Shown piece by piece: positions 51,978 through 61,300 of a stretch of 64,000 bases of DNA. The stretch's first letter is position 1. Every line of letters begins with the position of its first letter. Source of the DNA: Millisia brevis NBRC 105863 (lineage in GTDB: Bacteria > Actinomycetota > Actinomycetes > Mycobacteriales > Mycobacteriaceae); NCBI RefSeq assembly GCF_001552615.1, contig NZ_BCRN01000012.1:62001-126000 (forward strand), given 5' to 3'. Below the pieces are notes generated by a model. It saw nothing but the letters and a program-made list of their open reading frames with translations. It was not told the origin of the DNA and did not search any database. The translations under genes and the position numbers were made by a program.

Positions 51978-53230
51978 GCCGCCGGTCTCGGGAACGTCGG
52001 ACCGCGAATCGACGCCGGGCGATCGCGCTGGCCGCCGCGGTCGCCGTGCTGGCCGGCTGCGGCACCACCTCGGGGTCGACCGATGCGACCGGGACGGCCG
52101 CGCCTGAGACGGCGGCGTTGCCGCAGCTGTCGGCGGACGCGGTCGCCGGGCGCGGCACGCTGATCTCGAGCGAGCCGGTCTGGGATATCGACCCGTCGAT
52201 CACCGCCGCCGGCGCGAGTGCCTACCGGGTGGTCTATCGGTCGACGTCCGGCGTCGACGGCAGCGCAACCGAGACCTCCGCGATGGTGCTCGTCCCGGAC
52301 GCCCCGGCCGCCGACGGCTCCCGCCCGGTGGTCTCCTTCGCGCACGGCACCACCGGCGTCACCCCCAACTGTGGGCCGTCGTTGTACCCCGATCTGCTCG
52401 GCTACGCCGGGGCGGTCGCCCCGCTGCTGACCCTGAACTACGTGATCGTGATGCCCGACTACCAAGGGTTGGGCTTCACCGCGCCGGGGGACTCCGCGCA
52501 GCATCCCTACCTCGAACCGATCACCTCCGGCTACAACGTGATCGATGCCGTCCGCGCCGCCCGCGCGGTCGCCCCCTCGGCCGGCGAACGCTGGGCCGCC
52601 TACGGGGTCTCGCAGGGCGGCCAGGCGGCCTGGTCGGCGGGCGAACTCGCCGACAGTTACGGCGAGGGCCTCGACTACGTGGGGGCGGTCGCCCTCGCCC
52701 CGCCGGCGGCGATGTCCGAGATCCTGCCGTTGGCACAGGCGGGCTTCCTCTCGCGCGAGCAGATGGTCCTGTGGCGCATGATCATCGAGGGGATGCACGT
52801 CGCGCAGCCGCAGATCGATCCCGACGACTATCTCGGCGGGGTGCTCGCCGAGGATCGGGACGCCTGGTTTGCCTGTACCCCCGGACCGGACCTGACGCGC
52901 CGCGGCGAACTGGTCAACCGGGTCAACCCGGCCGACGCGCGGCCGGTCGACGACGCGGCGGCGGAAGCCCTGCGCGAGTGGCTCGCCCGCATCTCGCTGC
53001 CCCAACGACCCGCAGGCGGCCCGATGCTGGTGATCAACGGCGGACAGGACCGGACGGTCCGACCGCAGTGGGTCCAGCGGGCGATCGACGAGGCCTGCGC
53101 CCTCGGCGACACCGTCGCCCATATCGTGCGCCCGGACCAGGGACATGCGGACCTCGACCCGGGCGGCGAGACCGCCACCTGGCTGGAGGCTCGTTTCCGC
53201 GGCGATCCGGCACCGAATACCTGTCAATAG
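51974..53230 (+). CDS. Secretory lipase-family lipoprotein
   Basis: 418 residues. A basic start (MSRRSRERRTANRRR) and hydrophobic stretch end in AVLAGC, a lipobox, so it is probably exported and lipid-anchored. The hydrolase domain has SFAHGTTGVTPNCGPS (oxyanion side, Cys), VMPDYQGLG, nucleophile YGVSQGGQAAW, an Asp candidate in INGGQDRTVRP and His in RPDQGHADLDP. This matches the LIP-type secretory lipase family, which acts on acylglycerols or esters. Translationally coupled to the two-domain hydrolase; it converges on the polysaccharide operon. Confidence 0.88.
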   Translation: MSRRSRERRTANRRRAIALAAAVAVLAGCGTTSGSTDATGTAAPETAALPQLSADAVAGRGTLISSEPVWDIDPSITAAGASAYRVVYRSTSGVDGSATETSAMVLVPDAPAADGSRPVVSFAHGTTGVTPNCGPSLYPDLLGYAGAVAPLLTLNYVIVMPDYQGLGFTAPGDSAQHPYLEPITSGYNVIDAVRAARAVAPSAGERWAAYGVSQGGQAAWSAGELADSYGEGLDYVGAVALAPPAAMSEILPLAQAGFLSREQMVLWRMIIEGMHVAQPQIDPDDYLGGVLAEDRDAWFACTPGPDLTRRGELVNRVNPADARPVDDAAAEALREWLARISLPQRPAGGPMLVINGGQDRTVRPQWVQRAIDEACALGDTVAHIVRPDQGHADLDPGGETATWLEARFRGDPAPNTCQ

Positions 53231-53282
53231 AGCCGGGGCCGGGGCACCCGGGGCACTGGTCGGCTCCGGGGACCCCGGTCGC

Positions 53283-54881
53283 TCAGGACGAGCGACTGCT
53301 GCGGAAGACGTACTGCAGGTCCTGTACGGCGGGGACCTCCTGCACCGGGTACGGCGAGGTCACCTCCGCGACCACCCGATCGTCGCGGGTCATCGTCGCC
53401 GCGATCGACCCGACCTGCAGCGGGAACGTACACGTGCCCACCCCGGCGGTGACGGCACATTCGTACTGTCGGCCGCCGGCGTCGACCCGCACCACCGCGG
53501 GCGCGGTCGCGAAGACCAGCACCTCGATCGTGTCGCGGGACGGGGTACCGCCGGCGCGCGGCAGCATCGGGTCGGCGCTGGTGAACGCCGGCCGGGCGTC
53601 GTGGAACTGGGTGCGATGCGAGAGGTAGATGGTGTCGCGCAGGATCTCCGGGGCCCGCCCGGTCTTGTAGACCGACAGGAAGTACGAGCTCAGATCGAGC
53701 AGCGCGTAGCCGTTGTGCACCGAGGGGGCGATCTGGGTGCCCTCGCTGTAGTCGTTCCAGGTGACGATCTGCACCCAGTCCGCATCCTGCTGTACCGCGG
53801 CCTGCCAGTTCTGCCGCAGTGTCGTCGAATTGGCGGCCTCGTCGTAGATCGACATGCGGGGGCGCGCGTCCTGGACCGCGATCGGCTGCATCCACCGGAC
53901 GCCGAGGTCGTGGGCCCGGCGGATCAGCGCGGCCGCGCTGGTCGGCCCGGTGTCGGTGACCGGGACGAACGCCGGGTTACGTCCACCCCAGTCGCCCATG
54001 GCGTAGCTGATCGGCGCGAACGCGTCCATATGCGCGACCGGGTCGAGGAAGGTGGGTACCAGGGCGACGGTCTCGCCGCGCTCGGCGAAGATCGCGATCA
54101 CCTGCGACCACCAGTCGACATCGCGTTCCTCGGCGGCGAACGCCGAGATGACCAGGCGACCGTCGGCGAGGCGGAAGACGGCGGGCGAACCGGTGTACCG
54201 GCTCAACTCGTCGACGAAGCGGGTCGGGTCGACGTCACCGAGTTCCCCGGTCATATCGGCCATCAACATGATCGGGAAGCCGCCGACGTTCTGCGCGGCG
54301 GTCATCATGTTGCCGGCGACCGGAGACTGGGAGTTCGGGGTCTCGCGCAGGGTGATGATGTTGAGGCTGAAGCCGTCGATCCCGGCGTCCTTGGCCGTGC
54401 GGATCTCGGTTTCGAGGTCGGCGACCTCCCACTGCGGGTCGGCCAGCGGGTCGCGCGGCAACGGGCGGTCGCGTTGCAGTCCCCCGACGCGCACGTGCTT
54501 GTCCTCCTCGCCGTGCGGGTTGAGGTAGTTGCGCGCGTAGTAGTCGGAATCCGGTGGTTCGTTGTCCAACGAGATCGGGTTCGGCGGAAAGTAGTGCGCG
54601 AAGACGAGCCGGTCGTCGACGGCCCGGCCCGCCACGGCCGGGTCCGGCAGATCGATCGGCAGCCGCGGCGTCGACGTGCCGCCGGCGATCGTCGGCAGGG
54701 CGTTGACGAAGTCGACGGGAAGGTCCCCCGCGTCGACCGGATCGACCGCGGCCGGGCTCGGCGGCGGGCTTGCAGCCAAGGCATTCGAGGTGGTGACCAG
54801 GGCGAGTGCGACCACCCCGGCCACGGCCACCAGGGCCACCACCTGCACGAGCACCAGGGCCCGCGACAGTCCTTTCCTCAC
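53283..54881 (-). CDS. GH71-family alpha-1,3-glucanase-like exported protein
   Basis: 532 residues. An N-terminal hydrophobic helix (ALVLVQVVALVAVAGVVALALV) serves as signal peptide or anchor. The catalytic part shows GH71 features: VFAHYFPPNPISLDN, DAGIDGFSLNII, PIMLMADMTG, TWNDYSEGTQIAPS. GH71 enzymes cut alpha-1,3-glucan. A C-terminal beta domain with two Cys (YECAVTAGVGTCTF) ends the protein. It is the last gene of the polysaccharide operon, 8 bp after the second CpsD-like gene, so it may trim the exported polymer or release it; that is inferred. Confidence 0.85.
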   Translation of the reverse strand: MRKGLSRALVLVQVVALVAVAGVVALALVTTSNALAASPPPSPAAVDPVDAGDLPVDFVNALPTIAGGTSTPRLPIDLPDPAVAGRAVDDRLVFAHYFPPNPISLDNEPPDSDYYARNYLNPHGEEDKHVRVGGLQRDRPLPRDPLADPQWEVADLETEIRTAKDAGIDGFSLNIITLRETPNSQSPVAGNMMTAAQNVGGFPIMLMADMTGELGDVDPTRFVDELSRYTGSPAVFRLADGRLVISAFAAEERDVDWWSQVIAIFAERGETVALVPTFLDPVAHMDAFAPISYAMGDWGGRNPAFVPVTDTGPTSAAALIRRAHDLGVRWMQPIAVQDARPRMSIYDEAANSTTLRQNWQAAVQQDADWVQIVTWNDYSEGTQIAPSVHNGYALLDLSSYFLSVYKTGRAPEILRDTIYLSHRTQFHDARPAFTSADPMLPRAGGTPSRDTIEVLVFATAPAVVRVDAGGRQYECAVTAGVGTCTFPLQVGSIAATMTRDDRVVAEVTSPYPVQEVPAVQDLQYVFRSSRSS

Positions 54882-54889
54882 GAGACGAA

Positions 54890-57301
54890 CTAGCTCCCGC
54901 TCCGTCGGCTGCCCATCGCGACCGTGTCGTCATCGCCGCCGGTCGATCCGCGGTCCGCTCCGCCGCGACCCGGTCCCACCCGATCGGGGCCGGCGGGTTC
55001 ACGACCGGCGGCGGCCGGGGTGGTGTCGCCGGCCGCGGGGCGAGCGCCACTCTGGTAACCGGCCGGGTCGAGACCCGGGTAGCCGGCCGAGCGCGCCGCC
55101 TCCGACGGGTTGGGGGTGCCCGACGATCCGCCGGTCCCCTCCGTCACGGTCGCGAACTCCCCGGACGGGGCGCGGTGGGCGCCATTCCCCTCCCGCGGGG
55201 CCACATAGGTGGTGCGCCAGCCGGTTGGACCCTCCTCCTCGACGTCGACCACCTCGGCGTCGATGACGTCGTGATGATCCGAGTAGGCGTGGCCATTGGT
55301 CGACCGCATCGAAGCGGCCCGCGCACCGCCGACCGACGGCGACCAGCGCATCCCGGAATCGCCCGCACCGTCGCGGGCGATCGGACCCCATCCGTCGCGT
55401 CCGGCCATATCGTCCGGTCGTTTCTGGATCGAGATCGGCTCGGTCATCGCGGAGTCGTCGACGGGGGTCGGCGGGACCTGCCGGGCCGCGGTGTCATCGG
55501 GCGACCAGCGCATCGGGTCGAGGCGCGCGAGTTCCCGCGACGGCGGTTCGGACGACGCCGCGCCGACCGGCTGCCCGTTCGCGTAGCCGACGTCGCGGGC
55601 GCCGCCGTCGCGCTGGGTCTCGGCCTGCGGCCACCAGGTGCCGTCGCCGTGCCCGCCCGCGCCGGCGGCCGCACCGACACCGTTGATGCCCGGTCCGGCG
55701 GGCGTTCCGTTGGCGCCGTTGACACCACCATGGACCGGGTCGCCGGGACCGTTGCCACCCACACCGTTCACGCCGACGCCGTTGACGCCGATCCGGCCGT
55801 CGCCGGCGGCGTAGGCCTGGCGGACCCGGTGCAGGTTCTCCAGGCCCGCGCGGCGGGCGTCCGCCTCGGGGCGGCGGTCGAGCTCGGTTCCGGCCGTGGA
55901 CCGCGACCGGGAATTCTGGACCGCGGGCAGCGGGGTGCGCTGCACGACGCGGGGCTGCTTGGCGACCTTTGCGCGCAGTCCGGAGGTCAGCAGGACACCG
56001 AGCAATCGGGCACCGGCGGATCGGACCGCGACGCCGGCCTCGGTCAACGCCGCGTCGTCGGTGCTGCCGGCGCGGGCCACCAGGATCACGCCGTCGGTAT
56101 TGACCGCGAGGACCGCCGCGTCGGTGTACTCGGCGGCGGCCGCCCCGAGCAGGATCACGTAGGCGTACCGGGCGTGCAGGTCGGCGATCAGCCGGCTCAT
56201 CGCCGGGGACGCGATGTCCTCGGCGGGACCGGACGTCGCCGAGCCCGCGGGCAACAGTTCGAAGCGTCCGTCGGCCAGCGGGACCACGACGTCCTCGATG
56301 CTCGCGGTGCCGTGCAGCACGTCGCTGAGCCCCCGGGTGGCGTCGGCGTCGTTGGCGGTGCGCGCATCCGCGGGCAGGTAGATGTTCAGCGGCGCGGTCC
56401 GCATGTCCGCGTCGACGAGCACCACACGCCGACCCACCTCACCGAACATCAGCGCCAGATGGGCGGCGACCGCGTGGGCCCCGTCCCCCTCGTCGGCGCC
56501 GACGACCACCATCCGACGCAGCGGATGCTGAGGGTCGGTGAACTGGATCGTGGTGCGCAGTTTCCGCAGCGCCTCCGCGTATGGGGTCGACGCCTGCTGC
56601 GGCAACCGCAGCAGCGACACCTCGCGGTCGGGGTCGGCGGGCAGCAGGCCCAGGCCGGCGGCGTCGACCAGATCGGCGGCATTGTCGACGTCGTGGACGG
56701 TGGTGTCGAAGCGCCGCCGCATCCAGACGACGACCCCGCCGATCACGAGGCCGAGCACCGCGCCGCCGGCGACGTTGAGGCCGACGGACGGGCTGGACGG
56801 CGCCTCGGGGGCCTCCGCCCGGCGCACCACCGAGACCTGGGTATTCGGCGCGCTGCCGCCCTCCGGGTTCTCGAGCTGGCCGACGTAGCGGGCGAAGTTG
56901 GCCGCGTAGGCGTTGGCGATATCGGCCGCGCCCTGCGCCGAATCGGCGGTGACCGTCACGTCGAGCAGGACCGTCCGATCGACGGCGCTGGCCGAGACCT
57001 GCTCGGCCAGTTCCACGGGCGTCGTATCGAGCGAGAGATCGTCGATGACCTTGGTCGCCAGATCGTCACCGCCGAAGAGTTGCGCATAGGTCGCGGCGCG
57101 CTGCTGGGAGAACAGGTCACCCTGGTACAGGCCGGCGGAATCGCCGGCGGCCGGTGAGCCGATGAACAGCTGGGTGGTCGAGGTATAGGTCGCCGGGGTG
57201 GCCTTGGCCAACGCCCAGCCGCCCGCGCCGCCGAGCAGCAGGCAACCGACCAGGATCCAGATCGACTGGTGCCTGAAGACGAGATTGATCAAATTCCTCA
57301 T
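54890..57301 (-). CDS. Wzz/CpsD-like protein with degenerate Walker motifs
   Basis: 803 residues. A Wzz-type chain-length domain with two membrane helices (12-32 and 176-194) flanks an outside loop. The cytosolic CpsD/BY-kinase-like ATPase domain follows, but its Walker A reads GADEGDGAHA: Lys is Asp273. Walker B (YAYVILLGAAA) has no Asp. Only Walker A' (VVLVDADMR) is kept. A 350-residue Gly/Asn/Pro/Asp tail with NGVGVNGVGGNG repeats is added. It is therefore probably non-catalytic, a regulatory or scaffold partner of the intact copy directly upstream (4-bp overlap). No Tyr-rich kinase tail. Confidence 0.83.
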   Translation of the reverse strand: MRNLINLVFRHQSIWILVGCLLLGGAGGWALAKATPATYTSTTQLFIGSPAAGDSAGLYQGDLFSQQRAATYAQLFGGDDLATKVIDDLSLDTTPVELAEQVSASAVDRTVLLDVTVTADSAQGAADIANAYAANFARYVGQLENPEGGSAPNTQVSVVRRAEAPEAPSSPSVGLNVAGGAVLGLVIGGVVVWMRRRFDTTVHDVDNAADLVDAAGLGLLPADPDREVSLLRLPQQASTPYAEALRKLRTTIQFTDPQHPLRRMVVVGADEGDGAHAVAAHLALMFGEVGRRVVLVDADMRTAPLNIYLPADARTANDADATRGLSDVLHGTASIEDVVVPLADGRFELLPAGSATSGPAEDIASPAMSRLIADLHARYAYVILLGAAAAEYTDAAVLAVNTDGVILVARAGSTDDAALTEAGVAVRSAGARLLGVLLTSGLRAKVAKQPRVVQRTPLPAVQNSRSRSTAGTELDRRPEADARRAGLENLHRVRQAYAAGDGRIGVNGVGVNGVGGNGPGDPVHGGVNGANGTPAGPGINGVGAAAGAGGHGDGTWWPQAETQRDGGARDVGYANGQPVGAASSEPPSRELARLDPMRWSPDDTAARQVPPTPVDDSAMTEPISIQKRPDDMAGRDGWGPIARDGAGDSGMRWSPSVGGARAASMRSTNGHAYSDHHDVIDAEVVDVEEEGPTGWRTTYVAPREGNGAHRAPSGEFATVTEGTGGSSGTPNPSEAARSAGYPGLDPAGYQSGARPAAGDTTPAAAGREPAGPDRVGPGRGGADRGSTGGDDDTVAMGSRRSGS

Positions 57302-58653
57302 GTGCTCACCGTTTCCGTGGCCTGCGCTCCCGTGCCTGCGCGTGGGCCGCGATATCCGAAATGCGCCTGCGATCCGTCGCGGCCGCGATCCGCCTTCGTG
57401 ACTACGGCACCGACCAACGGTGCGCGGACACTGTCGAGCGCAGCCTTGGCTCCGACCAGTTCGTCGCGTCCGAGAATACCGGTTGAAACCGCCAACAGGA
57501 CCGCATCACTGTGGGCGGCGAGGACGCGAGCATCGTCGAACCGGGCCAAATCGGGGGAATCGACGATGACGACGTCGAAGACCGTGCGCAATTGTTGGAA
57601 CATCCGGCCGAACTCCGCGGACTCGAGCACGGTCGCCGGTTCGGCGGGCGCCGGTCCGCTCGGCAGCACCGCCAGCCCGATATCGGGGTCGATGACCAGG
57701 GCTTGGCCGACCGGCAGGTCCCCGGCGATCACGTTGGTCAGGCCGATCACCTCGCCGCCCGCCTGGTTGCGCAAGTCGCCATTGACGGTGACCACCAACT
57801 TTCCGGTCTGTGCGAATGCCCGGGAGAGCCCGGTGACCACCGACGTCTTGCCCTCCTCGGCGCGGGTGCTGGTGACCAGCAACACACCGGAGGTGAAGTG
57901 GGGGTCGAGGTATTCGAGGTTGTAGCGCAGCTCGTCGTACGGGGCGGTCGAGGTCACTCCGGTATGCGGGATCGACCCGAGCACCGGCCGGCCGAGCACC
58001 TCGACGACGTCCTCCGGTCGATCGATCGTGCGTCGCAGTCGCGCGGCGAAGACCGCGGCGGTCACCCCGGCGGCGAGTCCGACCGAGCCGCCGAGGGCGG
58101 TCAGATAACCGGTGCGCGGCCCATTGGTCTCGGTCGGCACGTAGGCCGACGAGACGGTGGTCGGGTCGACGGTCGGCACCCGCATCCCGGTCGGCGTCTC
58201 CAGCGCTCGGATCTCGTCGGATAGCTGGTCGGTGGCGGCCGCGGCGACATCGCGCGCCTCGGTCGGATCGGTGGTCACCGCCGCGACCTCGATCAACACG
58301 GTGTCGGGGATGACCCGGGCGGAGACCGCGTCGGACACCGTGCCCGCCAGGTCGGGGCGGCCGAGTCGGTCGGCCACCCGCGCGGCGAAGTCGTCGCCGG
58401 CCACCAACCGCACATAGGTCTGGGCTCGCTGCCGGGAGAACTGGTCGCCCTCGTAGGGGCTGGTACCGGCGGTGCTCAGCGTCGTCGGCGCGCCGCGGCC
58501 GCCGGGGGTGGTCAGGAAGATCCGCGCCGACGACCGGTACTCCGGTTCGGTGGACAGCGACCAGCCGATCGGGAGCAACAACCCGATCAGGGTCAGGACC
58601 AGCGCCAGGCGCCAATGGGCGCCGATCGTGTCGACGAACTGCCGTGGGTTCAC
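57298..58653 (-). CDS. Wzz/CpsD-type polysaccharide co-polymerase ATPase
   Basis: 451 residues from a GTG overlapping the SGNH-like gene stop. Two membrane helices (14-34 and 183-204) bracket the Wzz domain. The ATPase has Walker A TSTRAEEGKTS (Lys269), Walker A' VVTVNGDLRN and Walker B FDVVIVDSPD, so nucleotide binding is likely. Bacterial tyrosine kinases of this type control polysaccharide chain length and export. The short C-terminus has a single Tyr instead of a Tyr cluster, so autophosphorylation is uncertain. Operon partner of the Wzx- and Wzy-like proteins upstream. Confidence 0.87.
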   Translation of the reverse strand: MNPRQFVDTIGAHWRLALVLTLIGLLLPIGWSLSTEPEYRSSARIFLTTPGGRGAPTTLSTAGTSPYEGDQFSRQRAQTYVRLVAGDDFAARVADRLGRPDLAGTVSDAVSARVIPDTVLIEVAAVTTDPTEARDVAAAATDQLSDEIRALETPTGMRVPTVDPTTVSSAYVPTETNGPRTGYLTALGGSVGLAAGVTAAVFAARLRRTIDRPEDVVEVLGRPVLGSIPHTGVTSTAPYDELRYNLEYLDPHFTSGVLLVTSTRAEEGKTSVVTGLSRAFAQTGKLVVTVNGDLRNQAGGEVIGLTNVIAGDLPVGQALVIDPDIGLAVLPSGPAPAEPATVLESAEFGRMFQQLRTVFDVVIVDSPDLARFDDARVLAAHSDAVLLAVSTGILGRDELVGAKAALDSVRAPLVGAVVTKADRGRDGSQAHFGYRGPRAGTGAQATETVST

Positions 58654-59735
58654 GGGCCCTCCGTTTCGATCGAGTTCTGTCCCGCTGCGTCGGCGGAGCC
58701 CGAGGTATCGGCGGAGCCCGAGATGTCGGCAGCGCCCGAGGTGTCGGCGGGGCCCGAGGTGGAGCCCGAGACCCCGTCCGCGGTGATCTGCCCCGTCCCG
58801 TCGGCAGCCGCCGGCGGCGCGGCCGGATCGGTGGTCTGTCCCGCCCCGAACTGGACGGGGGTGCCGGAGTCGATGTCGACGGTCTGGGGCCGGTCGGTGC
58901 CGGGCGGGGCCAGACCGAGAGCGACAAATTCGGATTCGAACCGGCCGGCGAGGTAGGCGTTGCCCAGCGCGCTGGGCGACCGACCGTCGGCGGACACCAG
59001 GGTGGAGCGATCGGCGATATCCCCGAACCAGCCGAGCGCGATCGGGTCGATCACCGTGGCGCCGACGTCGGCCGCCGAGGCGTCGATCGCCGCGGACAGT
59101 TGGTAGTAGCCGGGATCGGGGCCGTAGCCGATCGCCTCGGGCACGACGACGAGGACCGTCGCCGCCGGCCAGGCCGCGCGCACCGATCGCAGGTAGCTGT
59201 CGATCGCCGCGCCGAGCTGATCGGTCGGATAGGACAGGTCCTCGTGGCCGCCGTCGACGACGATGATGTCGCCGTAGAAGTTGTCGACCGTGGCGGGCAG
59301 TCGGTCGCCGAAGGTCGCGGTCGGCAATCCCCCGACGGCGCCTGGATTACCCGGGTTGAGGAAGCCGGTGGTGTCCTGGGCGTCGACATTGCACGACCAA
59401 CCGAGCCGGCGACAGACCAGGCTCGGGTAGGCGGTGGCCGGGCCGATCTCGGCGGAGCCGGTGACGTATCCGTCGCCGATCCACAGGACCGCCGGCAAGG
59501 GATCCCGATCGACCGGCTCGGCGGAGATCGGTTCCTGCGCGGCGGCGGCAGCGGCGGCCGCACGCTCCTGCTCGCTATCGGAGCGCCGTATCAGCGCGAC
59601 CGTGCCGGCGACCAGAGCGGCGATCAGCACCAGGATGAGCAGGTCGAGAACGCGGGGGCGGACGGTCACCAGCCGGCGCAGCAGCCGGCCGGCGCGGCTC
59701 GGTCGCCGGGTCGGCGCCGGGTTCGGGGCGGTCAT
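58650..59735 (-). CDS. Membrane-anchored SGNH-like protein, catalytic residues missing
   Basis: 361 residues from an ATG overlapping the polymerase stop. One membrane helix (29-50) anchors an outside domain with the SGNH/GDSL outline. The block I motif reads WIGDGYV (Gly88 in place of Ser), block III reads GGHED rather than GxND, and the C-terminal DxxH reads DGRSPSALG (Ser252 in place of His). A carbohydrate esterase activity is therefore unlikely unless other residues act. A Ser/Gly/Asp/Pro tail of about 80 residues follows. Gene position suggests binding or presenting the polymer. Confidence 0.75.
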   Translation of the reverse strand: MTAPNPAPTRRPSRAGRLLRRLVTVRPRVLDLLILVLIAALVAGTVALIRRSDSEQERAAAAAAAAQEPISAEPVDRDPLPAVLWIGDGYVTGSAEIGPATAYPSLVCRRLGWSCNVDAQDTTGFLNPGNPGAVGGLPTATFGDRLPATVDNFYGDIIVVDGGHEDLSYPTDQLGAAIDSYLRSVRAAWPAATVLVVVPEAIGYGPDPGYYQLSAAIDASAADVGATVIDPIALGWFGDIADRSTLVSADGRSPSALGNAYLAGRFESEFVALGLAPPGTDRPQTVDIDSGTPVQFGAGQTTDPAAPPAAADGTGQITADGVSGSTSGPADTSGAADISGSADTSGSADAAGQNSIETEGP

Positions 59736-61300
59736 CGACCCACCCCCGGCTTTCGATCGGCCGGTGGCGCGGTCAGCATCCGTCGGGCGCGCACCGGCGT
59801 CGCCCGGCGAGCCGCCGGGATGCGCAGCCACCGCCATTGGGAGACGAAAATCGCGCTGCCGACGATGATCACCAGGAAGGACATCGCCTGCAGCAGGGAA
59901 CCGCGCAGCAGGATGATCAGATAGAACGGCAGGATGCAGGCGAGGATCGTCGGGGCGCGCGCGTGCAGCAGGGAGCGTTCGATGCGGCGGTCCTGCACCC
60001 CGGCGATCAGTCCGACCACCATCATGCCGAGGATCAGAATCGGCCACCCGCCGTTGATGTAGAGCTCGCTCCACAGCGGCGCGGAGAGGTTCTCCATCTG
60101 GTACTGCCGATCCTTGGCCAGCAGCACCCCGGTGTCGGTGGCCTTGTCTTCCCAGTACTGGCGCGGCACCCAGAACAGGATCACCCCGAGCGCCTGCTTA
60201 CCCGAGGTGGTGCCGTGCGAGTCGACGTAGTGGATCGTGTTGTTGACCTGTTGGAAGGCGTCGTAGTCCGGAGAGGCCAGCGACTGCAGCGGGTCGGTCG
60301 ATTTGAACTGACCGGACGAGCTGTAGCGGAAGGCGTCGGCGAACGGGAAGATCAGCGCCAGCCCGACGACCGCCAGGATCGCGACGGTCCGGAACCGGCC
60401 CTTGGTGGCATAGAGCCCGAACAGTGCGGTCACCGCCAGCGCCGCGGTGCCGAAGAGGTAGCGGGCGCTCGAGATCGGATTGACGGTGATCAGCAGGGTC
60501 AATCCGAGCACCACGATCAGGGCCAGCAGCAGACGATCCTTGCGCTCGGCAGCGACGTAGTACTTGACCGTGGCGATGAACGAGACCAGCAGCGACATCA
60601 TCGCCGTGGCCGAGATGATCGCGGTCACGAAGCCCTCGCCCAGCGCGGACTGCGCCTGCGCGATCGCCTCGAATCGGCTGGCGAACAGCGACCCGACGCC
60701 GACCGAGCTGACCCAGTAGGCGTTGACGGCCAGGGCGAACAGCGACAGGAAAACCGCACGGGGCAGGTTGATCGCCTGCTCGCGTTGATCGACCTCGACC
60801 AGCGCCCGCGGCAGCCGGGGCCAGACGAGCCGGGCGATCTGCAGGCCGACCAGGAAGGCGATCAGGCCGACGGTGATCAGCAGCACGGTGCGGCCGTCGA
60901 GCGAATGGTCGATGCGCGGGGTGGTGGGCGTATCGGCCTGCATCCGCAACTGCGCGATCGGCGCCAACCCCATGAACACGTAGGTGAACACCCAGAAGGA
61001 CATCTCGACCAGGCGCCGGTAGCCCTCGCCGATGATCCACGCGTAGCGGGCGCCGGCGATCGTGGTGATGATCAACGGCAGATACCAGGGCCCGTGGTCG
61101 GGGTCGGGGCTGGCCAGGATGACGATCGTCGGCGCGATGACCACCAGGACGGCCGCCACCCAGATCGCGACCACCGCACCCCAGAGCTCCGGCACATTCG
61201 ACGAGGGCGGGGCCGGTCGTTTCGGCGGTCGGCCTCCGGGCCGAAGCGGGGCGGTGCGCGCTACGGCCCGCCGGTCGACAACCGCGGGCAACAGGGTCAT
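59732..61300 (-). CDS. Wzy-like polysaccharide polymerase
   Basis: 522 residues from an ATG that overlaps the flippase stop by 4 bp. Eleven to twelve hydrophobic helices with a large outside loop (about 330-420: FRYSSSGQFKSTDPLQSL, FWVPRQYWEDKATDTGVLLAK, LWSELYINGGWPILILGMM). The layout and the loop signature resemble O-antigen/capsule polymerases, which link repeat units on the outer face of the membrane. Sequence conservation in this family is low, so the call rests on topology and on the wzx neighbour. Confidence 0.78.
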   Translation of the reverse strand: MTLLPAVVDRRAVARTAPLRPGGRPPKRPAPPSSNVPELWGAVVAIWVAAVLVVIAPTIVILASPDPDHGPWYLPLIITTIAGARYAWIIGEGYRRLVEMSFWVFTYVFMGLAPIAQLRMQADTPTTPRIDHSLDGRTVLLITVGLIAFLVGLQIARLVWPRLPRALVEVDQREQAINLPRAVFLSLFALAVNAYWVSSVGVGSLFASRFEAIAQAQSALGEGFVTAIISATAMMSLLVSFIATVKYYVAAERKDRLLLALIVVLGLTLLITVNPISSARYLFGTAALAVTALFGLYATKGRFRTVAILAVVGLALIFPFADAFRYSSSGQFKSTDPLQSLASPDYDAFQQVNNTIHYVDSHGTTSGKQALGVILFWVPRQYWEDKATDTGVLLAKDRQYQMENLSAPLWSELYINGGWPILILGMMVVGLIAGVQDRRIERSLLHARAPTILACILPFYLIILLRGSLLQAMSFLVIIVGSAIFVSQWRWLRIPAARRATPVRARRMLTAPPADRKPGVGR

